Shown piece after piece: positions 9,063-19,059 of a DNA stretch of 64,000 nt. Position 1 is the first letter of the stretch, and every line of letters starts with the position of its first letter. Origin of the DNA: Gillisella taibaishanensis (GTDB lineage: Bacteria > Pseudomonadota > Alphaproteobacteria > Rhizobiales > Rhizobiaceae); NCBI RefSeq assembly GCF_001938985.1, contig NZ_MKIN01000020.1, positions 62,001 to 126,000 of the forward strand, in the 5' to 3' direction. The notes under the pieces are model-generated. The model was not told the DNA's origin and ran no database searches. It saw nothing but the letters and a program-made list of their open reading frames with translations. Position numbers and translations under genes: made by a program.

Positions 9063-10142
9063 CTAAATTCCTGTCGCCGTGCCCATTTCGGGCTTCGTCA
9101 TAGGTGTCTTGCCGATCTTCAGGACCACTTTTTGCAAGGGCTTTTCGATTAGCCGGAATATCAAGACAGAAAGCAGGATCGTCAGCGCTACGGTTACAGC
9201 GACGGCGGCGGTGAGGGCGACCGTTCCCATCATTTTACCGAAGATTTTGATAGCGGCCTGAATGAAATAGGGATGGATGAGATAGAGGGAGTAGGAGGCA
9301 TTGCCGAGCATCACCAGCAGCGACGCAATCGCGCCCTTGGGGCTGCGCCAGAACAGGAAGCCGCTGACAACGAGGGTGGAAAATATGCTGGGTGCCACGA
9401 CCTGATGTACCGGAAGATTGCTCACCAACCAGTAGAGCAGGCAGGCCGCGCCGACTAAAAGCACGGCGATCGCATCGGAGCCGGCCTGGAAGAAGGCGGA
9501 GCGGCGATAAATTTGGCAGAGCGCAATTCCCAGCGCGAACTCGATCAAAACCGGATTGAAATAGAAGTGCCAAAGCATCGACCCATGCGGCCAGATCTCG
9601 TGCATCGTCACCAGGGCGACAAGAATGAGCGGGCAGAGGATGTCCGCCTTACCGCGCCACAGCATGCAGAGCGCGTAAAGGCAGTAGAAGAAGATTTCGT
9701 AGCAGAGCGTCCAGCCCAGGAACAGAAGCGGTTGTAGCGTCCCGTTTGGCTTGGGAAATGGAATGAACAGAAAGGATTTGACGACCGTCTCGACCGTCAC
9801 CACCGTCGAGTTGAGCATGTTGGGCTTGATGAGCGCGACCAGAATGATCGCCAGCGTCAGCAGCCAGTAGAGCGGCACGACACGGGCGAAGCGCCGATGC
9901 AGGAAGTGGCCGATGCCGCGACTGGCATCGGTGCTGTAGCTGATGATGAAGCCGCTGAGGATGAAGAAGATGTCGACACCCATGGTGCCGAAAAAGAAGG
10001 GATTATTGATCCCACCGTATTCGACCGCAAGCCCGCTGCCGGCGTGATAGAGCACCACGGAGAAGGCTGCGATGAAGCGTAAGATCTGCAAGGACGGCAA
10101 CATTCCGATTTGCGGTCGAACATGTCCTTCTTGATGCGTCAT
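9063..10142 (-). CDS. acyltransferase family 3 membrane protein
   Basis: The 359-residue product starts at the ATG at 10142, whose ATGA overlaps the stop of the preceding esterase gene. It shows the acyltransferase-3 fold: LQILRFIAAFSVVLYHAG in the first helix with the catalytic-type His, FFILSGFIISYS, HRRFARVVPLYW, and about ten membrane helices. Such proteins O-acetylate or succinylate sugars of exopolysaccharide, LPS or glucans at the inner membrane. The coupling to an SGNH esterase suggests the pair tunes acylation of one glycan. The acceptor is unknown. Confidence 0.9.
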   Translation of the reverse strand: MTHQEGHVRPQIGMLPSLQILRFIAAFSVVLYHAGSGLAVEYGGINNPFFFGTMGVDIFFILSGFIISYSTDASRGIGHFLHRRFARVVPLYWLLTLAIILVALIKPNMLNSTVVTVETVVKSFLFIPFPKPNGTLQPLLFLGWTLCYEIFFYCLYALCMLWRGKADILCPLILVALVTMHEIWPHGSMLWHFYFNPVLIEFALGIALCQIYRRSAFFQAGSDAIAVLLVGAACLLYWLVSNLPVHQVVAPSIFSTLVVSGFLFWRSPKGAIASLLVMLGNASYSLYLIHPYFIQAAIKIFGKMMGTVALTAAVAVTVALTILLSVLIFRLIEKPLQKVVLKIGKTPMTKPEMGTATGI

Positions 10143-11188
10143 GGAAAACTCCAACCGGTGTTGTGACGGATTGCATTGGTAAGAATATCGGCGAGAACGC
10201 GATGAGCCTCGGTACTGGGGTGCCAATCGCATCCCAGCCCTGTCGCAAGCCTGTTCTTCAGCCGCAGATATTGGATGTTACGGTCGCCGTCTTGTTGACG
10301 CAGCCTTACGGCATCATTGATGGCCTGTTCCGCGGCGGCAAAGTCGGCCGTGTCGAGCATCGGTCCCAAGACGGCATAAATAAGCGCCTGCGGTTGCAGG
10401 GCGCGAATTCTCTCAAGCAATGTGCGGTCGTCGGCGACGAAAGAAACAGGTCGCTTTCCGCCGCCGAAATCATTGGTGCCAAGATTGACCACGACGATCT
10501 GGAACGGACCGGCATCCTTGATCGCCGCGCCCGCGTCTTGTGGTGTCGACGGCGTTGGTTTGTCGAGCATTCTGATCATGGTCGGCGTCGCAAGACCAGG
10601 ATCGTTTTTCGAAATGCCGATGCCGGAAACAGCGATCGTCGCTAAATCGGCATTGAAATGCCTGGCCGTAAGCGCCCCATAGGTCAGATCGCTATTTGTG
10701 AGATCAGCGTTTGGTGGGCATGCGACGCCTTGACCCTCAAGGCCATAGCCGACGGAAATGGAATCGCCGACGATCAGCAACTTCCGATCCGCAGGTCTAT
10801 CCGGCATAAAAGCGCCGTCCGTCGATGCGGACACGAAGGTGGTATCGCCGGAGATGTTTTCGGCGCGGCGCGTGAGCCTTGCCAGGTGCATCCCCTGCGG
10901 CAGGCCGGAGGCCACTTGGTATGATTGCCGGCCAGCGCCAAGGTCGAGCCGAGTTTTGCTGCCGTCGATATCGACGATCATGCTCATGCGGCCGGAATTC
11001 TCCAGCGTCACCGAAAGTGCTGCGCCGGAAAACCTCACGGTAAACCCGCTGCCCGGCCAGCCGAAACTGGAGGTCTGTTTGTCGACAACTCCGATCCATC
11101 GAGAAGGCTGCGTGCTGTCGGCCGCTGACGATTGATCCGACACGAGGCAGAATACTGACAAAAGAAATAAATATAGCAGGAATTGCAT
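10139..11188 (-). CDS. exported SGNH/GDSL esterase, CE2-like
   Basis: The 349-residue product starts at the ATG at 11188, which begins a clear signal peptide (MQFLLYLFLLSVFCLVS, cleaved near SSAA). A TTG 20 codons upstream is less likely. Residues about 30-130 look like the beta-sandwich of CE2 esterases. The SGNH domain follows with block I GDSISVGYG, block III GTNDFGGG and the C-terminal DWHPS containing the catalytic Asp and His. It should deacylate carbohydrates in the periplasm. It is coupled by a 4-bp overlap to the acyltransferase. Confidence 0.87.
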   Translation of the reverse strand: MQFLLYLFLLSVFCLVSDQSSAADSTQPSRWIGVVDKQTSSFGWPGSGFTVRFSGAALSVTLENSGRMSMIVDIDGSKTRLDLGAGRQSYQVASGLPQGMHLARLTRRAENISGDTTFVSASTDGAFMPDRPADRKLLIVGDSISVGYGLEGQGVACPPNADLTNSDLTYGALTARHFNADLATIAVSGIGISKNDPGLATPTMIRMLDKPTPSTPQDAGAAIKDAGPFQIVVVNLGTNDFGGGKRPVSFVADDRTLLERIRALQPQALIYAVLGPMLDTADFAAAEQAINDAVRLRQQDGDRNIQYLRLKNRLATGLGCDWHPSTEAHRVLADILTNAIRHNTGWSFP

Positions 11189-11471
11189 AGGGTAACGGCA
11201 GCCCTTTTGCTGATCTTGAAACCCTATCGAAATCTGAAGACGAGTCAATTAACGCGGGTTAATATTATAATACAGCAGTTCCTTTTGTCGGGTATGGCTA
11301 TGCGCTTCGGCGATACTGCCTTGCTGCAACAATAAAAATGGATAATGGCGGTCACGTGCCGGATGGCTCCCGGCGGGGGGGGGGCGCGAAGGCTGGCCTG
11401 CGTTCTGCGCTTCCGGGGGCGGGTGTTGCGCGATGCGGGGGTATGGTCAAGGCACGCAAAATTCGAAAAGC
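11189..11471. other. divergent intergenic region, esterase / rimP
   Basis: No convincing gene is seen. The region holds the upstream sequence of the esterase gene on the minus strand, a G-rich run near 11376-11385, and on the plus strand the sequence leading to the rimP promoter. The open frame that runs through here in the RimP register lacks RimP homology and is not used. Confidence 0.5.
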
Positions 11472-11500
11472 TTGCATTCACGTGGCAGACGGCGTATATC
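11472..11500 (+). promoter_or_regulatory. sigma-70-like promoter for rimP-nusA-infB
   Basis: TTGCAT and TATATC are separated by exactly 17 bases. Transcription would begin near 11507, about 20 bases before the terminator hairpin at 11528, in line with an attenuated leader. Confidence 0.55.
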
Positions 11501-11502
11501 GG

Positions 11503-11558
11503 CTTCAAATTCTTGATCGCCAGATGAAGAGTGGGCCCGGAAGGACCCGCTCTTTTTT
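11503..11558 (+). promoter_or_regulatory. rimP leader with intrinsic terminator (attenuator)
   Basis: A GC-rich hairpin at 11528-11553 (GAGTGGG pairing with CCCGCTC, GGAA loop) runs straight into six T residues, while the operon continues downstream. A terminator inside a leader implies attenuation. CTTCA at 11503 can pair with TGAAG at 11525, overlapping the 5' arm of the terminator as a possible antiterminator. A rimP-leader family of this kind is known in alphaproteobacteria. Assignment to it is from memory of its layout and not from an alignment. Confidence 0.65.
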
Positions 11559-11619
11559 GTTGGCGATGCACCAGAAACTCCATATCGAGCTCACGGGCTC
11601 CATTGCTAGGAGGACAGGT

Positions 11620-12264
11620 TTGTCCGAACACGTGCCAGCCGAGGCGGCCCTCGAGCCGCGCCTGATTATCGAAACCGGGATTGACCGCCGTGTCGCCGAG
11701 ATTATCGAGCCCGTGATTGTCGAATTGGGCTTCAAGCTCGTGCGGGTGCGGATCATGAACCAGAATGGCATGACCCTGCAGGTCATGGCCGAGCGTCTCG
11801 ATGGCACAATGAATGTCGAAGATTGCGAAACCCTGTCGATGGCGATTTCTCCCGTTCTGGATGTAGAAGATCCGATCGATAAGGAGTATCATCTCGAGGT
11901 TTCGTCGCCGGGCATTGATCGCCCGATGGTGCGCGCGTCCGATTTCACGCGCTGGCAGGGCAACCTTTTGAAATGCGAAACGTCCATTCTCGTCGGCGGC
12001 CGCAAGCGGTTTCGCGGCACGATTGCCGAAGTGGGCGCCAATGATTTCGTTCTGGAACGCGACCAGGTCGCCGCTGGCGAGGATCCGCGCGTGACCATTC
12101 CGTTTACGGCGCTGGCCGAGGCCAAGCTGATCCTGACGGATGAGTTGATCCGCGACGCTTTGCGGGCCGACAAGCTGGCCAAGGCGCAGGCCGCCAATCA
12201 GAACGATGAAGCGGACCAGGACGACGATGCCGATCAGAACGATGGGTCGGGCGAAGACCAATAA
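11620..12264 (+). CDS. rimP: ribosome maturation factor RimP
   Basis: The 214-residue product helps 30S subunit assembly. It has the RimP N-domain ([19 protein letters not shown]) with [21 protein letters not shown] and the C-terminal SH3-like domain (RFRGTIAEV), then an acidic, repetitive tail ([15 protein letters not shown]). The start is a TTG at 11620, chosen because AGGAGG lies six bases before it and the protein then begins SEHVP. Upstream ATGs give non-homologous sequence. It heads the rimP-nusA-ylxR-infB-rbfA-truB operon behind an attenuator. Confidence 0.94.
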   Translation: MSEHVPAEAALEPRLIIETGIDRRVAEIIEPVIVELGFKLVRVRIMNQNGMTLQVMAERLDGTMNVEDCETLSMAISPVLDVEDPIDKEYHLEVSSPGIDRPMVRASDFTRWQGNLLKCETSILVGGRKRFRGTIAEVGANDFVLERDQVAAGEDPRVTIPFTALAEAKLILTDELIRDALRADKLAKAQAANQNDEADQDDDADQNDGSGEDQ

Positions 12265-12321
12265 CCGATAACGCGCCTGGAGGTGACTATGCCTCAGGCT
12301 GGAAGACGGAGACTTTAGACA

Positions 12322-13932
12322 ATGGCAGTCAGTGCTAACCGGCTCGAGCTATTGCAGATCGCGGATGCGGTCGCACGCGAAAAGGTCATCGACCGCGAAA
12401 TCGTGCTTGCTGCGATGGCCGACGCCATCCAGAAGGCCGCCCGGTCGCGTTACGGCTCCGAGACCAATATCCGCGCCGACATCAATTCCAAGACCGGCGA
12501 AATCCGCCTGCAACGTCTTCTGGAAGTGGTCGAGACTGTCGAGGACTATTCCACCCAGATCGCTCTGCCGCTGGCCCGCGACCGCAATGTCGATGCCAAG
12601 CTTGGCGATTTTATTGCCGATCCGCTGCCGCCGATGGATTTCGGCCGTATCGCCGCCCAGTCGGCCAAGCAGGTCATCGTGCAGAAGGTACGTGAAGCCG
12701 AGCGCGACCGCCAGTTCGACGAATTCAAGGATCGCGTCGGCGAAATCATCAACGGCACGGTCAAGCGCGTCGAATACGGCAACGTCATTGTCGATCTCGG
12801 CCGTGGCGAAGGCATCATCCGTCGCGATGAGATGATCCCGCGTGAAACCATGCGCTACGGCGACCGCGTCCGCGCCTATGTCTACGACGTGCGCCGCGAG
12901 CAGCGTGGCCCGCAGATTTTCCTGTCGCGTACCCATCCGCAGTTCATGGTGAAGCTGTTCACCATGGAAGTGCCTGAAATCTACGACGGCGTCATCCAGA
13001 TCAAGTCGGTTGCCCGCGATCCGGGTTCGCGCGCCAAGATCGCCGTTATTTCCAACGATAGCTCGATCGATCCTGTCGGCGCCTGCGTCGGTATGCGTGG
13101 TTCGCGCGTTCAGGCCGTTGTCGGCGAGCTTCAGGGCGAAAAGATCGACATCATTCCGTGGTCGGCCGATCCGGCCTCCTTCATCGTCAATGCACTGCAG
13201 CCAGCGGAAGTCGCCAAGGTCGTGCTCGATGAAGATGCCGAGCGCATCGAAGTTGTGGTGCCGGATGAGCAGCTGTCGCTGGCCATCGGCCGTCGCGGTC
13301 AGAACGTGCGTCTGGCGTCGCAGCTGACCGGCTGGGACATCGACATCATGACGGAAGCCGAGGAATCGGAACGCCGCCAGAAAGAATTCAACGAGCGCAC
13401 AAACCTGTTCATGGACGCGCTCGACGTCGACGAAATGGTCGGTCAGGTTCTGGCATCGGAAGGCTTTGCCCAGGTCGAGGAGCTGGCCTATGTCGATCTG
13501 GAGGAAATTGCCTCCATCGACGGTTTTGACGGCGATACCGCCGAAGAAATCCAGACCCGCGCCCGCGAATATCTGGAAAAGCTGGAAGCCGAAATGGATG
13601 CCAAGCGCAAGGCACTCGGCGTTGCCGACGAGTTGCGCAGCATCGATGGCATCACCTCGCAGATGATGGTTGCTCTCGGTGAAGACGGCATCAAGACGAT
13701 CGAAGACTTCGCCGGCTGTGCTGCCGACGATCTGGTCGGCTGGAGCGAGCGTAAGGACGGCGAGACCAAGAAGTTTGAGGGTCTGTTCGCGAAGTTCGAC
13801 ATCTCGCGCACCGAAGCGGAACAGATGATTGTGCAGGCCCGCCTGGCGGCCGGCTGGATCACCGAAGCGGATATCGCCGCTGAAGCAGAAGCGGAAGAGG
13901 GAGAGCCGGAAGAGGCCGAGCAGGGCTCGTGA
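12322..13932 (+). CDS. nusA: transcription elongation/termination factor NusA
   Basis: The 536-residue product has the alphaproteobacterial NusA layout: an N-terminal RNAP-binding domain (1-130), an S1 domain (about 133-200, GEIINGTVKRVEYGNVIVDL), KH1 and KH2 (VGACVGMRGSRVQAV and LAIGRRGQNVRLAS), and C-terminal helix-hairpin-helix repeats (about 360-510). It modulates pausing, termination and antitermination. It overlaps the ylxR start by one base. Confidence 0.97.
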   Translation: MAVSANRLELLQIADAVAREKVIDREIVLAAMADAIQKAARSRYGSETNIRADINSKTGEIRLQRLLEVVETVEDYSTQIALPLARDRNVDAKLGDFIADPLPPMDFGRIAAQSAKQVIVQKVREAERDRQFDEFKDRVGEIINGTVKRVEYGNVIVDLGRGEGIIRRDEMIPRETMRYGDRVRAYVYDVRREQRGPQIFLSRTHPQFMVKLFTMEVPEIYDGVIQIKSVARDPGSRAKIAVISNDSSIDPVGACVGMRGSRVQAVVGELQGEKIDIIPWSADPASFIVNALQPAEVAKVVLDEDAERIEVVVPDEQLSLAIGRRGQNVRLASQLTGWDIDIMTEAEESERRQKEFNERTNLFMDALDVDEMVGQVLASEGFAQVEELAYVDLEEIASIDGFDGDTAEEIQTRAREYLEKLEAEMDAKRKALGVADELRSIDGITSQMMVALGEDGIKTIEDFAGCAADDLVGWSERKDGETKKFEGLFAKFDISRTEAEQMIVQARLAAGWITEADIAAEAEAEEGEPEEAEQGS

Positions 13933-14624
13933 TGACCGCCGATCAGTCCTTGGACGGGCGTCCGGCAAAGCCGGTCAAGGCGGTGAAGGACGGTCAGAAC
14001 GACCGGACCTGCATCGTCACCCGCCAGCCGGGAACGCCTGAAACGCTGATCCGTTTCGTTGCCGGTCCCGATGGGGCCGTCGTGCCGGATCTGAAGCGGG
14101 AACTGCCTGGCCGTGGCTGCTGGGTGTCCGTATCCCGCGAGGCTATCGACAAGGCAGTGGCAAAGAAACTCTTTGCCCGTGCCTTGAAGGCCGATGTCAC
14201 TGTTGATCCCGAGATGGGATCGCGCGTCGACCGGCTGCTCGCGCAGCAGGTGGCGGGCATGATGAACCTGGCACGCAAAGCGGGCCAGTTTGTAACCGGA
14301 TCGGCCAAGGTCGATCTCGCTATTCGCAGCGGCTCGGCACTCGGCGTGTTCCATGCCACCGACGCTGCAGCCGATGGCGTTCGAAAATTGGACCAGGCCC
14401 GCAAGGCCTGGCACCTGGGAATGGAAACGGACGAAGAGGTCCCTTCTTTCCGTCTCTTCTCCGAGGCTGAAATGCAGGACCTGATGGGCCAGAACGCTTT
14501 TATCCATGCCTGCGCGCTTGCAGGACAGGCGGGTGAAGGTGTAGTGAAACGCGCAACTCTGCTTGAAACCTATCGCGGCGTCTCGTCGCGTCAGGCAAGT
14601 AGCGCTGGCCGTAAACCACAATGA
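13932..14624 (+). CDS. ylxR: YlxR/DUF448 and L7Ae-like fusion RNA-binding protein
   Basis: The 230-residue product has an N-terminal YlxR domain (RTCIVTRQP near residue 24, then PGRGCWVSV near residue 55) and a C-terminal L7Ae/L30e-like domain (MNLARKAGQFVTGSAKVDLA to about 155). In Firmicutes these are two separate genes, ylxR and ylxQ, between nusA and infB; here they are one. The TGATG overlap with nusA sets the start at 13932. It probably binds rRNA, tRNA or RNase P RNA; its exact job is unsettled. Confidence 0.88.
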   Translation: MTADQSLDGRPAKPVKAVKDGQNDRTCIVTRQPGTPETLIRFVAGPDGAVVPDLKRELPGRGCWVSVSREAIDKAVAKKLFARALKADVTVDPEMGSRVDRLLAQQVAGMMNLARKAGQFVTGSAKVDLAIRSGSALGVFHATDAAADGVRKLDQARKAWHLGMETDEEVPSFRLFSEAEMQDLMGQNAFIHACALAGQAGEGVVKRATLLETYRGVSSRQASSAGRKPQ

Positions 14625-14727
14625 CGCGGTCACCGGTGAAAACCGGCCTCCGTGGTGTAGGACAGTATGTGAACGGCGTGGTCTGATGCGATAGTCATCC
14701 GGCCTCGCTCGAAGGAACGGGAACGGA

Positions 14728-17493
14728 ATGACCGACAGCAAAGACGACAAGACACTCAGCGTTACGGGCAAGAAGACACTCACGCTCAAGCCGACGGGAG
14801 TGAACCAAGGTACCGTGCGCCAGGATATGGGTCGCGGTCGCACGAAGGCCGTTGTGGTCGAAACGCGCAAGCGTCGCCCGACCCGTCCTGAAGACGAGCG
14901 TGCAGGCCAGCCGCAGGGCCGGAGCGAGGACGCTCCTGCGCCAGCAGCGCCGGTTCAGGCACCGGCTCCGGTTGCAGCAGCACCGCAGGCACCTCGCCCT
15001 GCCGCAGCACCGCAGCCGCGTGTGCAGCAGACCAATCAATATTCGCAGCAGCGCCATCCCGGCCAGCAGAACCGGCCGCAGGGTTCGTCCCCGAGCCAGC
15101 AGAACCGTCAGCCTGAGCGTCCGCGTGGCGCCGTGCTGCACGATCTGTCGGCCAGCGAGATGGATGCCCGTCGCCGGGCGCTTGCCGAAGCGCAGGTTCG
15201 CGAAGTCGAAGACGCCAAGCGTCGCGCCGAGGAAGAAGTTCGCCGTCAGGCCGAAGAGGTCGAGCGTCAGCGTTTGGCCGTGATCGAGGCCGCCCGCCAG
15301 GCGGAAGAAGACAAGCTGCGCGCTCTGGAAGCCAAGAACGCGCCTGAACCCGCTCCGGAAGCTCCGGCTCCGGCTGTTGAAGCAACCCGTCCGGCAGACG
15401 CTGCTGGTCGCTCACCGTCTGCAGCTCCCGCCAAGCCGGGTGCTGCGGCAACGCCGGCGCCTGGTTTTGTGCGCGGTCGCAAGCCGGAAGGCGAAGAAGA
15501 CGATGCTCGCGGCCCAGCCCGTGGCAGCCCGGTACGCGGCAAGGTCGTGCGTCCGGAGCCTGCAAAGGTTCCAGCCCGTCCGAAGACCGAAGACGAGCGT
15601 CGCCGCGGCAAGCTCACGGTCACCACGGCTGCTGTAGACGAAGACGGTGCAAGCCGTGGTCGGTCGCTGTCGGCCATGCGTCGCCGCCAGGAGAAGTTCC
15701 GCCGCAGCCAGATGCAGGAACCGCGCGAAAAGGTCATGCGCGAAGTCGTGCTGCCGGAAACCATCACCATTCAGGAACTGTCGCAGCGTATGTCCGAACG
15801 GGCCGTCGACGTGATTAAGTACCTGATGAAGGAAGGCCAGATGATGAAGCCAGGCGACGTCATCGACGCCGATCTGGCTGAACTGATCGCCACCGAATTC
15901 GGTCACACCGTCAAGCGCGTTTCGGAATCCGACGTTGAGGAAGGCATCTTCAACATAAAGGACGACGAAGGCGAATTGGTATCGCGTCCCCCTGTTGTCA
16001 CCATCATGGGTCACGTCGACCACGGCAAGACCTCGTTGCTGGACGCTATCCGCAAGACTTCGGTCGTGTCGGGCGAAGCCGGCGGCATCACCCAGCATAT
16101 CGGTGCCTATCAGGTCGAACAGAACGGTCAGAAGATCACCTTCATCGACACCCCCGGCCACGCGGCGTTTACCGCCATGCGTGCCCGTGGCGCCCAGGCG
16201 ACCGACATCGCGATCCTGGTGGTTGCGGCCGACGACAGCGTGATGCCGCAGACGATCGAATCGATCAACCACGCCAAGGCGGCAGGTGTGCCGATCATCG
16301 TGGCGATCAACAAGATCGACAAGCATGAGGCAAACCCTGAAAAGGTTCGCCAGCAGCTTCTGCAGCACGAAGTCTTCGTGGAATCCATGGGCGGTGAAGT
16401 GCTCGACGTCGAAGTGTCGGCCAAGGCCAAGCTCAACCTCGACAAGCTGCTCGAAGCCGTGCTGCTGCAGGCCGAAATCCTCGACCTGAAGGCAGATCCG
16501 ACGCGGACCGCCGAAGGCACAGTCATCGAAGCGCAGCTAGATCGTGGCCGCGGTGCGGTTGCGACCGTGTTGGTGCAGAAGGGGACGCTGCGTCCTGGTC
16601 AGATCATCGTTGCCGGCGACCAGTGGGGCCGTGTGCGTGCCCTGGTCAACGACAAGGGTGAGCATGTCAAGGAAGCAGGACCGGCAATGCCGGTCGAAAT
16701 CCTCGGCCTGTCCGGTACGCCGGCCGCCGGCGACAAGTTCGCTGTGGTCGAAAACGAAGGTCGCGCTCGCGAGATCTCCGAGTATCGTCAGCGTCTGGCT
16801 CGTGACAAGGCCGCTGCCCGCCAGTCCGGTCAGCGCGGTTCGCTCGAGCAGATGATGAGCAAGCTGCAGGACACCGGCTTCAAGGAATTCCCGCTGGTCA
16901 TCAAGGCCGACGTGCAGGGTTCTGTCGAAGCGATCGTTGCAGCGCTCGACAAGCTTGGAACCGACGAAGTCAGGGCCCGGATCGTTCATGCCGGCGCCGG
17001 CGCCATCACGGAATCGGATATCTCGCTTGCCGAGGCATCCAATGCCGCGATCATCGGCTTCAATGTGCGCGCCAATGTTCAGGCACGCACCGCAGCCGAG
17101 CGCTCTGGCACCGAGATCCGCTACTACAACATCATCTACGATCTGGTGGATGACGTTAAGGCAGCGATGTCGGGTCTGCTGTCGCCGGAACGGCGCGAAA
17201 CCTTCCTCGGCAATGCCGAGATCCTCGAAGTGTTCAACATCACCAAGACCGGCAAGGTCGCGGGTTGCCGTGTCATCGAGGGCAAGGTCGAGCGTGGCGC
17301 AGGCGTCCGTCTGGTGCGCGACAACGTGGTCATCCACGAAGGCAAGCTCAAGACGCTCAAGCGCTTCAAGGACGAAGTCTCCGAAGTGCCGATGGGTCAG
17401 GAATGCGGTATGGCCTTCGAAAACTACGAAGACATCCGCGCCGGCGACACCATCGAGTGCTTCCGCGTCGAGCATATCACCCGCACGCTGTAA
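14728..17493 (+). CDS. infB: translation initiation factor IF-2
   Basis: The 921-residue GTPase delivers fMet-tRNA to the 30S subunit. Residues 1-330 are a low-complexity Ala/Pro/Gln- and Arg/Glu-rich extension, as in other proteobacteria. An IF2-N motif follows ([20 protein letters not shown]). The G domain has G1 [10 protein letters not shown]3 DTPGHAAF and G4 NKID. IF2 domains II, III and C2 complete it. The ATG at 14728 has a GGGAACGGA ribosome site. Confidence 0.97.
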   Translation: MTDSKDDKTLSVTGKKTLTLKPTGVNQGTVRQDMGRGRTKAVVVETRKRRPTRPEDERAGQPQGRSEDAPAPAAPVQAPAPVAAAPQAPRPAAAPQPRVQQTNQYSQQRHPGQQNRPQGSSPSQQNRQPERPRGAVLHDLSASEMDARRRALAEAQVREVEDAKRRAEEEVRRQAEEVERQRLAVIEAARQAEEDKLRALEAKNAPEPAPEAPAPAVEATRPADAAGRSPSAAPAKPGAAATPAPGFVRGRKPEGEEDDARGPARGSPVRGKVVRPEPAKVPARPKTEDERRRGKLTVTTAAVDEDGASRGRSLSAMRRRQEKFRRSQMQEPREKVMREVVLPETITIQELSQRMSERAVDVIKYLMKEGQMMKPGDVIDADLAELIATEFGHTVKRVSESDVEEGIFNIKDDEGELVSRPPVVTIMGHVDHGKTSLLDAIRKTSVVSGEAGGITQHIGAYQVEQNGQKITFIDTPGHAAFTAMRARGAQATDIAILVVAADDSVMPQTIESINHAKAAGVPIIVAINKIDKHEANPEKVRQQLLQHEVFVESMGGEVLDVEVSAKAKLNLDKLLEAVLLQAEILDLKADPTRTAEGTVIEAQLDRGRGAVATVLVQKGTLRPGQIIVAGDQWGRVRALVNDKGEHVKEAGPAMPVEILGLSGTPAAGDKFAVVENEGRAREISEYRQRLARDKAAARQSGQRGSLEQMMSKLQDTGFKEFPLVIKADVQGSVEAIVAALDKLGTDEVRARIVHAGAGAITESDISLAEASNAAIIGFNVRANVQARTAAERSGTEIRYYNIIYDLVDDVKAAMSGLLSPERRETFLGNAEILEVFNITKTGKVAGCRVIEGKVERGAGVRLVRDNVVIHEGKLKTLKRFKDEVSEVPMGQECGMAFENYEDIRAGDTIECFRVEHITRTL

Positions 17494-17510
17494 GCGTCGG
17501 TTCAGATCAG

Positions 17511-17538
17511 GAAGGCCGCTCCCGGGCGGCCTTCTTTC
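17511..17538 (+). terminator. terminator-like hairpin after infB
   Basis: GAAGGCCGC and GCGGCCTTC form a perfect 9-bp stem around TCCCGG, followed by only three T residues. It probably causes partial termination between infB and rbfA. Confidence 0.6.
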
Positions 17539-17581
17539 GAACTTGCATGACACTTTCGCTGCTAGTGCCGGTCTTCCTATG

Positions 17582-17624
17582 AAGAGGCGCTCCAGCTCCA
17601 GGGTTCGATCCCCACCCGCCTCTT
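17582..17624 (+). other. tRNA-like fragment between infB and rbfA
   Basis: AAGAGGCG at 17582 pairs perfectly with CGCCTCTT at 17617 like an acceptor stem. Between them GGGTTCGATCCC resembles a TpsiC arm. There is no D or anticodon arm, so it is not a working tRNA. It may be a tRNA remnant or a structured 5' leader for rbfA. Confidence 0.3.
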
Positions 17625-17645
17625 GAAGGCCAATGAGAAACGACA

Positions 17646-18059
17646 ATGAGCAAACCTACCAATTCCGCGCCATCGCAGCGCATGCTGCGTGTTGGCGAAC
17701 AGGTCCGCGCCGCCATTACCCAGGTCCTGCAGCGCGGCGAAGTGCGCGACGACCTGCTTGAAAAGACGGTCATCTCGATTTCCGAAGTGCGTATGTCCAC
17801 CGACCTCAAGGTCGCGACCGCCTTTGTCTCGCCGCTTGGCGTCAGCGATCATGACACCGTCATCGCCGCACTCAACCGCCACGCAAAGTTCATTCGCGGG
17901 CGGATCGGCGGCCAACTCCGGCAGATGAAATATATGCCGGAAGTGCGATTCCGCGACGATACCAGCTTCGACAATTATCGGAAAATCGACGAATTGCTGC
18001 GCTCGCCGGAAGTCGCGCGCGACCTTGGACCCGATACAGACACCAAAGAAGAAGAATAA
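17646..18059 (+). CDS. rbfA: ribosome-binding factor A
   Basis: The 137-residue KH-type protein is needed for 16S rRNA 5'-end maturation and cold growth. Recognisable blocks are [20 protein letters not shown] at the start, [20 protein letters not shown], and [15 protein letters not shown] near the end. The acidic C-terminal tail (DTDTKEEE) is common in alphaproteobacteria. It lies six bases before truB. Confidence 0.95.
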   Translation: MSKPTNSAPSQRMLRVGEQVRAAITQVLQRGEVRDDLLEKTVISISEVRMSTDLKVATAFVSPLGVSDHDTVIAALNRHAKFIRGRIGGQLRQMKYMPEVRFRDDTSFDNYRKIDELLRSPEVARDLGPDTDTKEEE

Positions 18060-18065
18060 GACGCA

Positions 18066-18995
18066 ATGTCCAAACCCAGAAAACCCAAGGGCCGGCCGAT
18101 TTCCGGCTGGCTTATCCTCGACAAGCCGGTGGATTACGGCTCGACCGAAGCTGTCGGCAAAATCAAGTGGCTGTTCAACGCTCAGAAGGCCGGCCACGCC
18201 GGCACGCTCGATCCGTTGGCATCAGGCATGCTGCCGATCGCGCTCGGCGATGCTACCAAGACCGTGCCCTACGTCATGGACGGCCGCAAGATCTACGAAT
18301 TCACCGTGACCTGGGGCGAAGAGCGCTCGACGGACGACCTGGAAGGCGAGGCGACGCAAACCTCCGACCAGCGTCCGAGCGAAGAGCAGATCCGCGCCCT
18401 GCTGCCTGATTACACCGGCGTCATCGAGCAGATCCCGCCGCAGTTCTCGGCAATCAAGATCGCCGGCGAGCGCGCCTATGATCTCGCCCGCGAAGGCGAA
18501 GTGGTCGACATCCCTTCGCGCGAAGTGGAAGTTCACCGGCTGACCCTGCTGAAGGCGGATCGCGACTGCGCCTATTTCGAAGTCGAATGCGGCAAAGGCA
18601 CCTATGTCCGCTCGCTCGCCCGCGACATGGGCCGCGATCTCGGCTGTTACGGCCATATTTCCGAACTGCGCCGCTCCTTTGTCGCTCCCTTTGCCGAAGA
18701 CATGATGGTGCCGCTCGAGGACCTGATTGAGCTCGAAAAGATCGAGGACCGGGACGAGCGGCTTGCAGCCCTCGACGCGTTCCTGGTCGACACCGGCGAA
18801 GCGCTGATGGCGCTGCCGCAGATCCGCATCAGCGACGATCAGGCGCATCGGCTGCGCATGGGTAACCCGATCATCGTGCGCGGGCGCGATGCACCGCTTG
18901 CAGAGCCGGAAGCCGTCGCCTTTGCTGGCGGCAAGCTTATCGCGATCGGCGAGATCGGTGAAGGCGAGTTCCGTCCGAAGCGGGTCTTTGCCTGA
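18066..18995 (+). CDS. truB: tRNA pseudouridine-55 synthase
   Basis: The 309-residue enzyme isomerises U55 in the T loop of tRNAs. The catalytic Asp lies in [19 protein letters not shown] (about residue 45). [19 protein letters not shown] and [18 protein letters not shown] are typical TruB blocks. The C-terminal part resembles the alphaproteobacterial TruB tail. It follows rbfA by six bases and closes the rimP operon. Confidence 0.96.
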   Translation: MSKPRKPKGRPISGWLILDKPVDYGSTEAVGKIKWLFNAQKAGHAGTLDPLASGMLPIALGDATKTVPYVMDGRKIYEFTVTWGEERSTDDLEGEATQTSDQRPSEEQIRALLPDYTGVIEQIPPQFSAIKIAGERAYDLAREGEVVDIPSREVEVHRLTLLKADRDCAYFEVECGKGTYVRSLARDMGRDLGCYGHISELRRSFVAPFAEDMMVPLEDLIELEKIEDRDERLAALDAFLVDTGEALMALPQIRISDDQAHRLRMGNPIIVRGRDAPLAEPEAVAFAGGKLIAIGEIGEGEFRPKRVFA

Positions 18996-19059
18996 GCTCT
19001 ACCGCATCGTGTGGGCGAGGGCGACGTTTTGCCGCCCCTTCCCATGCAGGGCGGAATAG

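Noticed and set aside
11245..12261. A 338-codon minus-strand frame over rimP
   Set aside because: It is a shadow of the RimP gene; its sequence is low-complexity and unrelated to known proteins.
12349..13968. A 539-codon open frame antisense to nusA
   Set aside because: It mirrors nusA codon structure in a high-GC genome, has no family features and no ribosome site. nusA is unambiguous.
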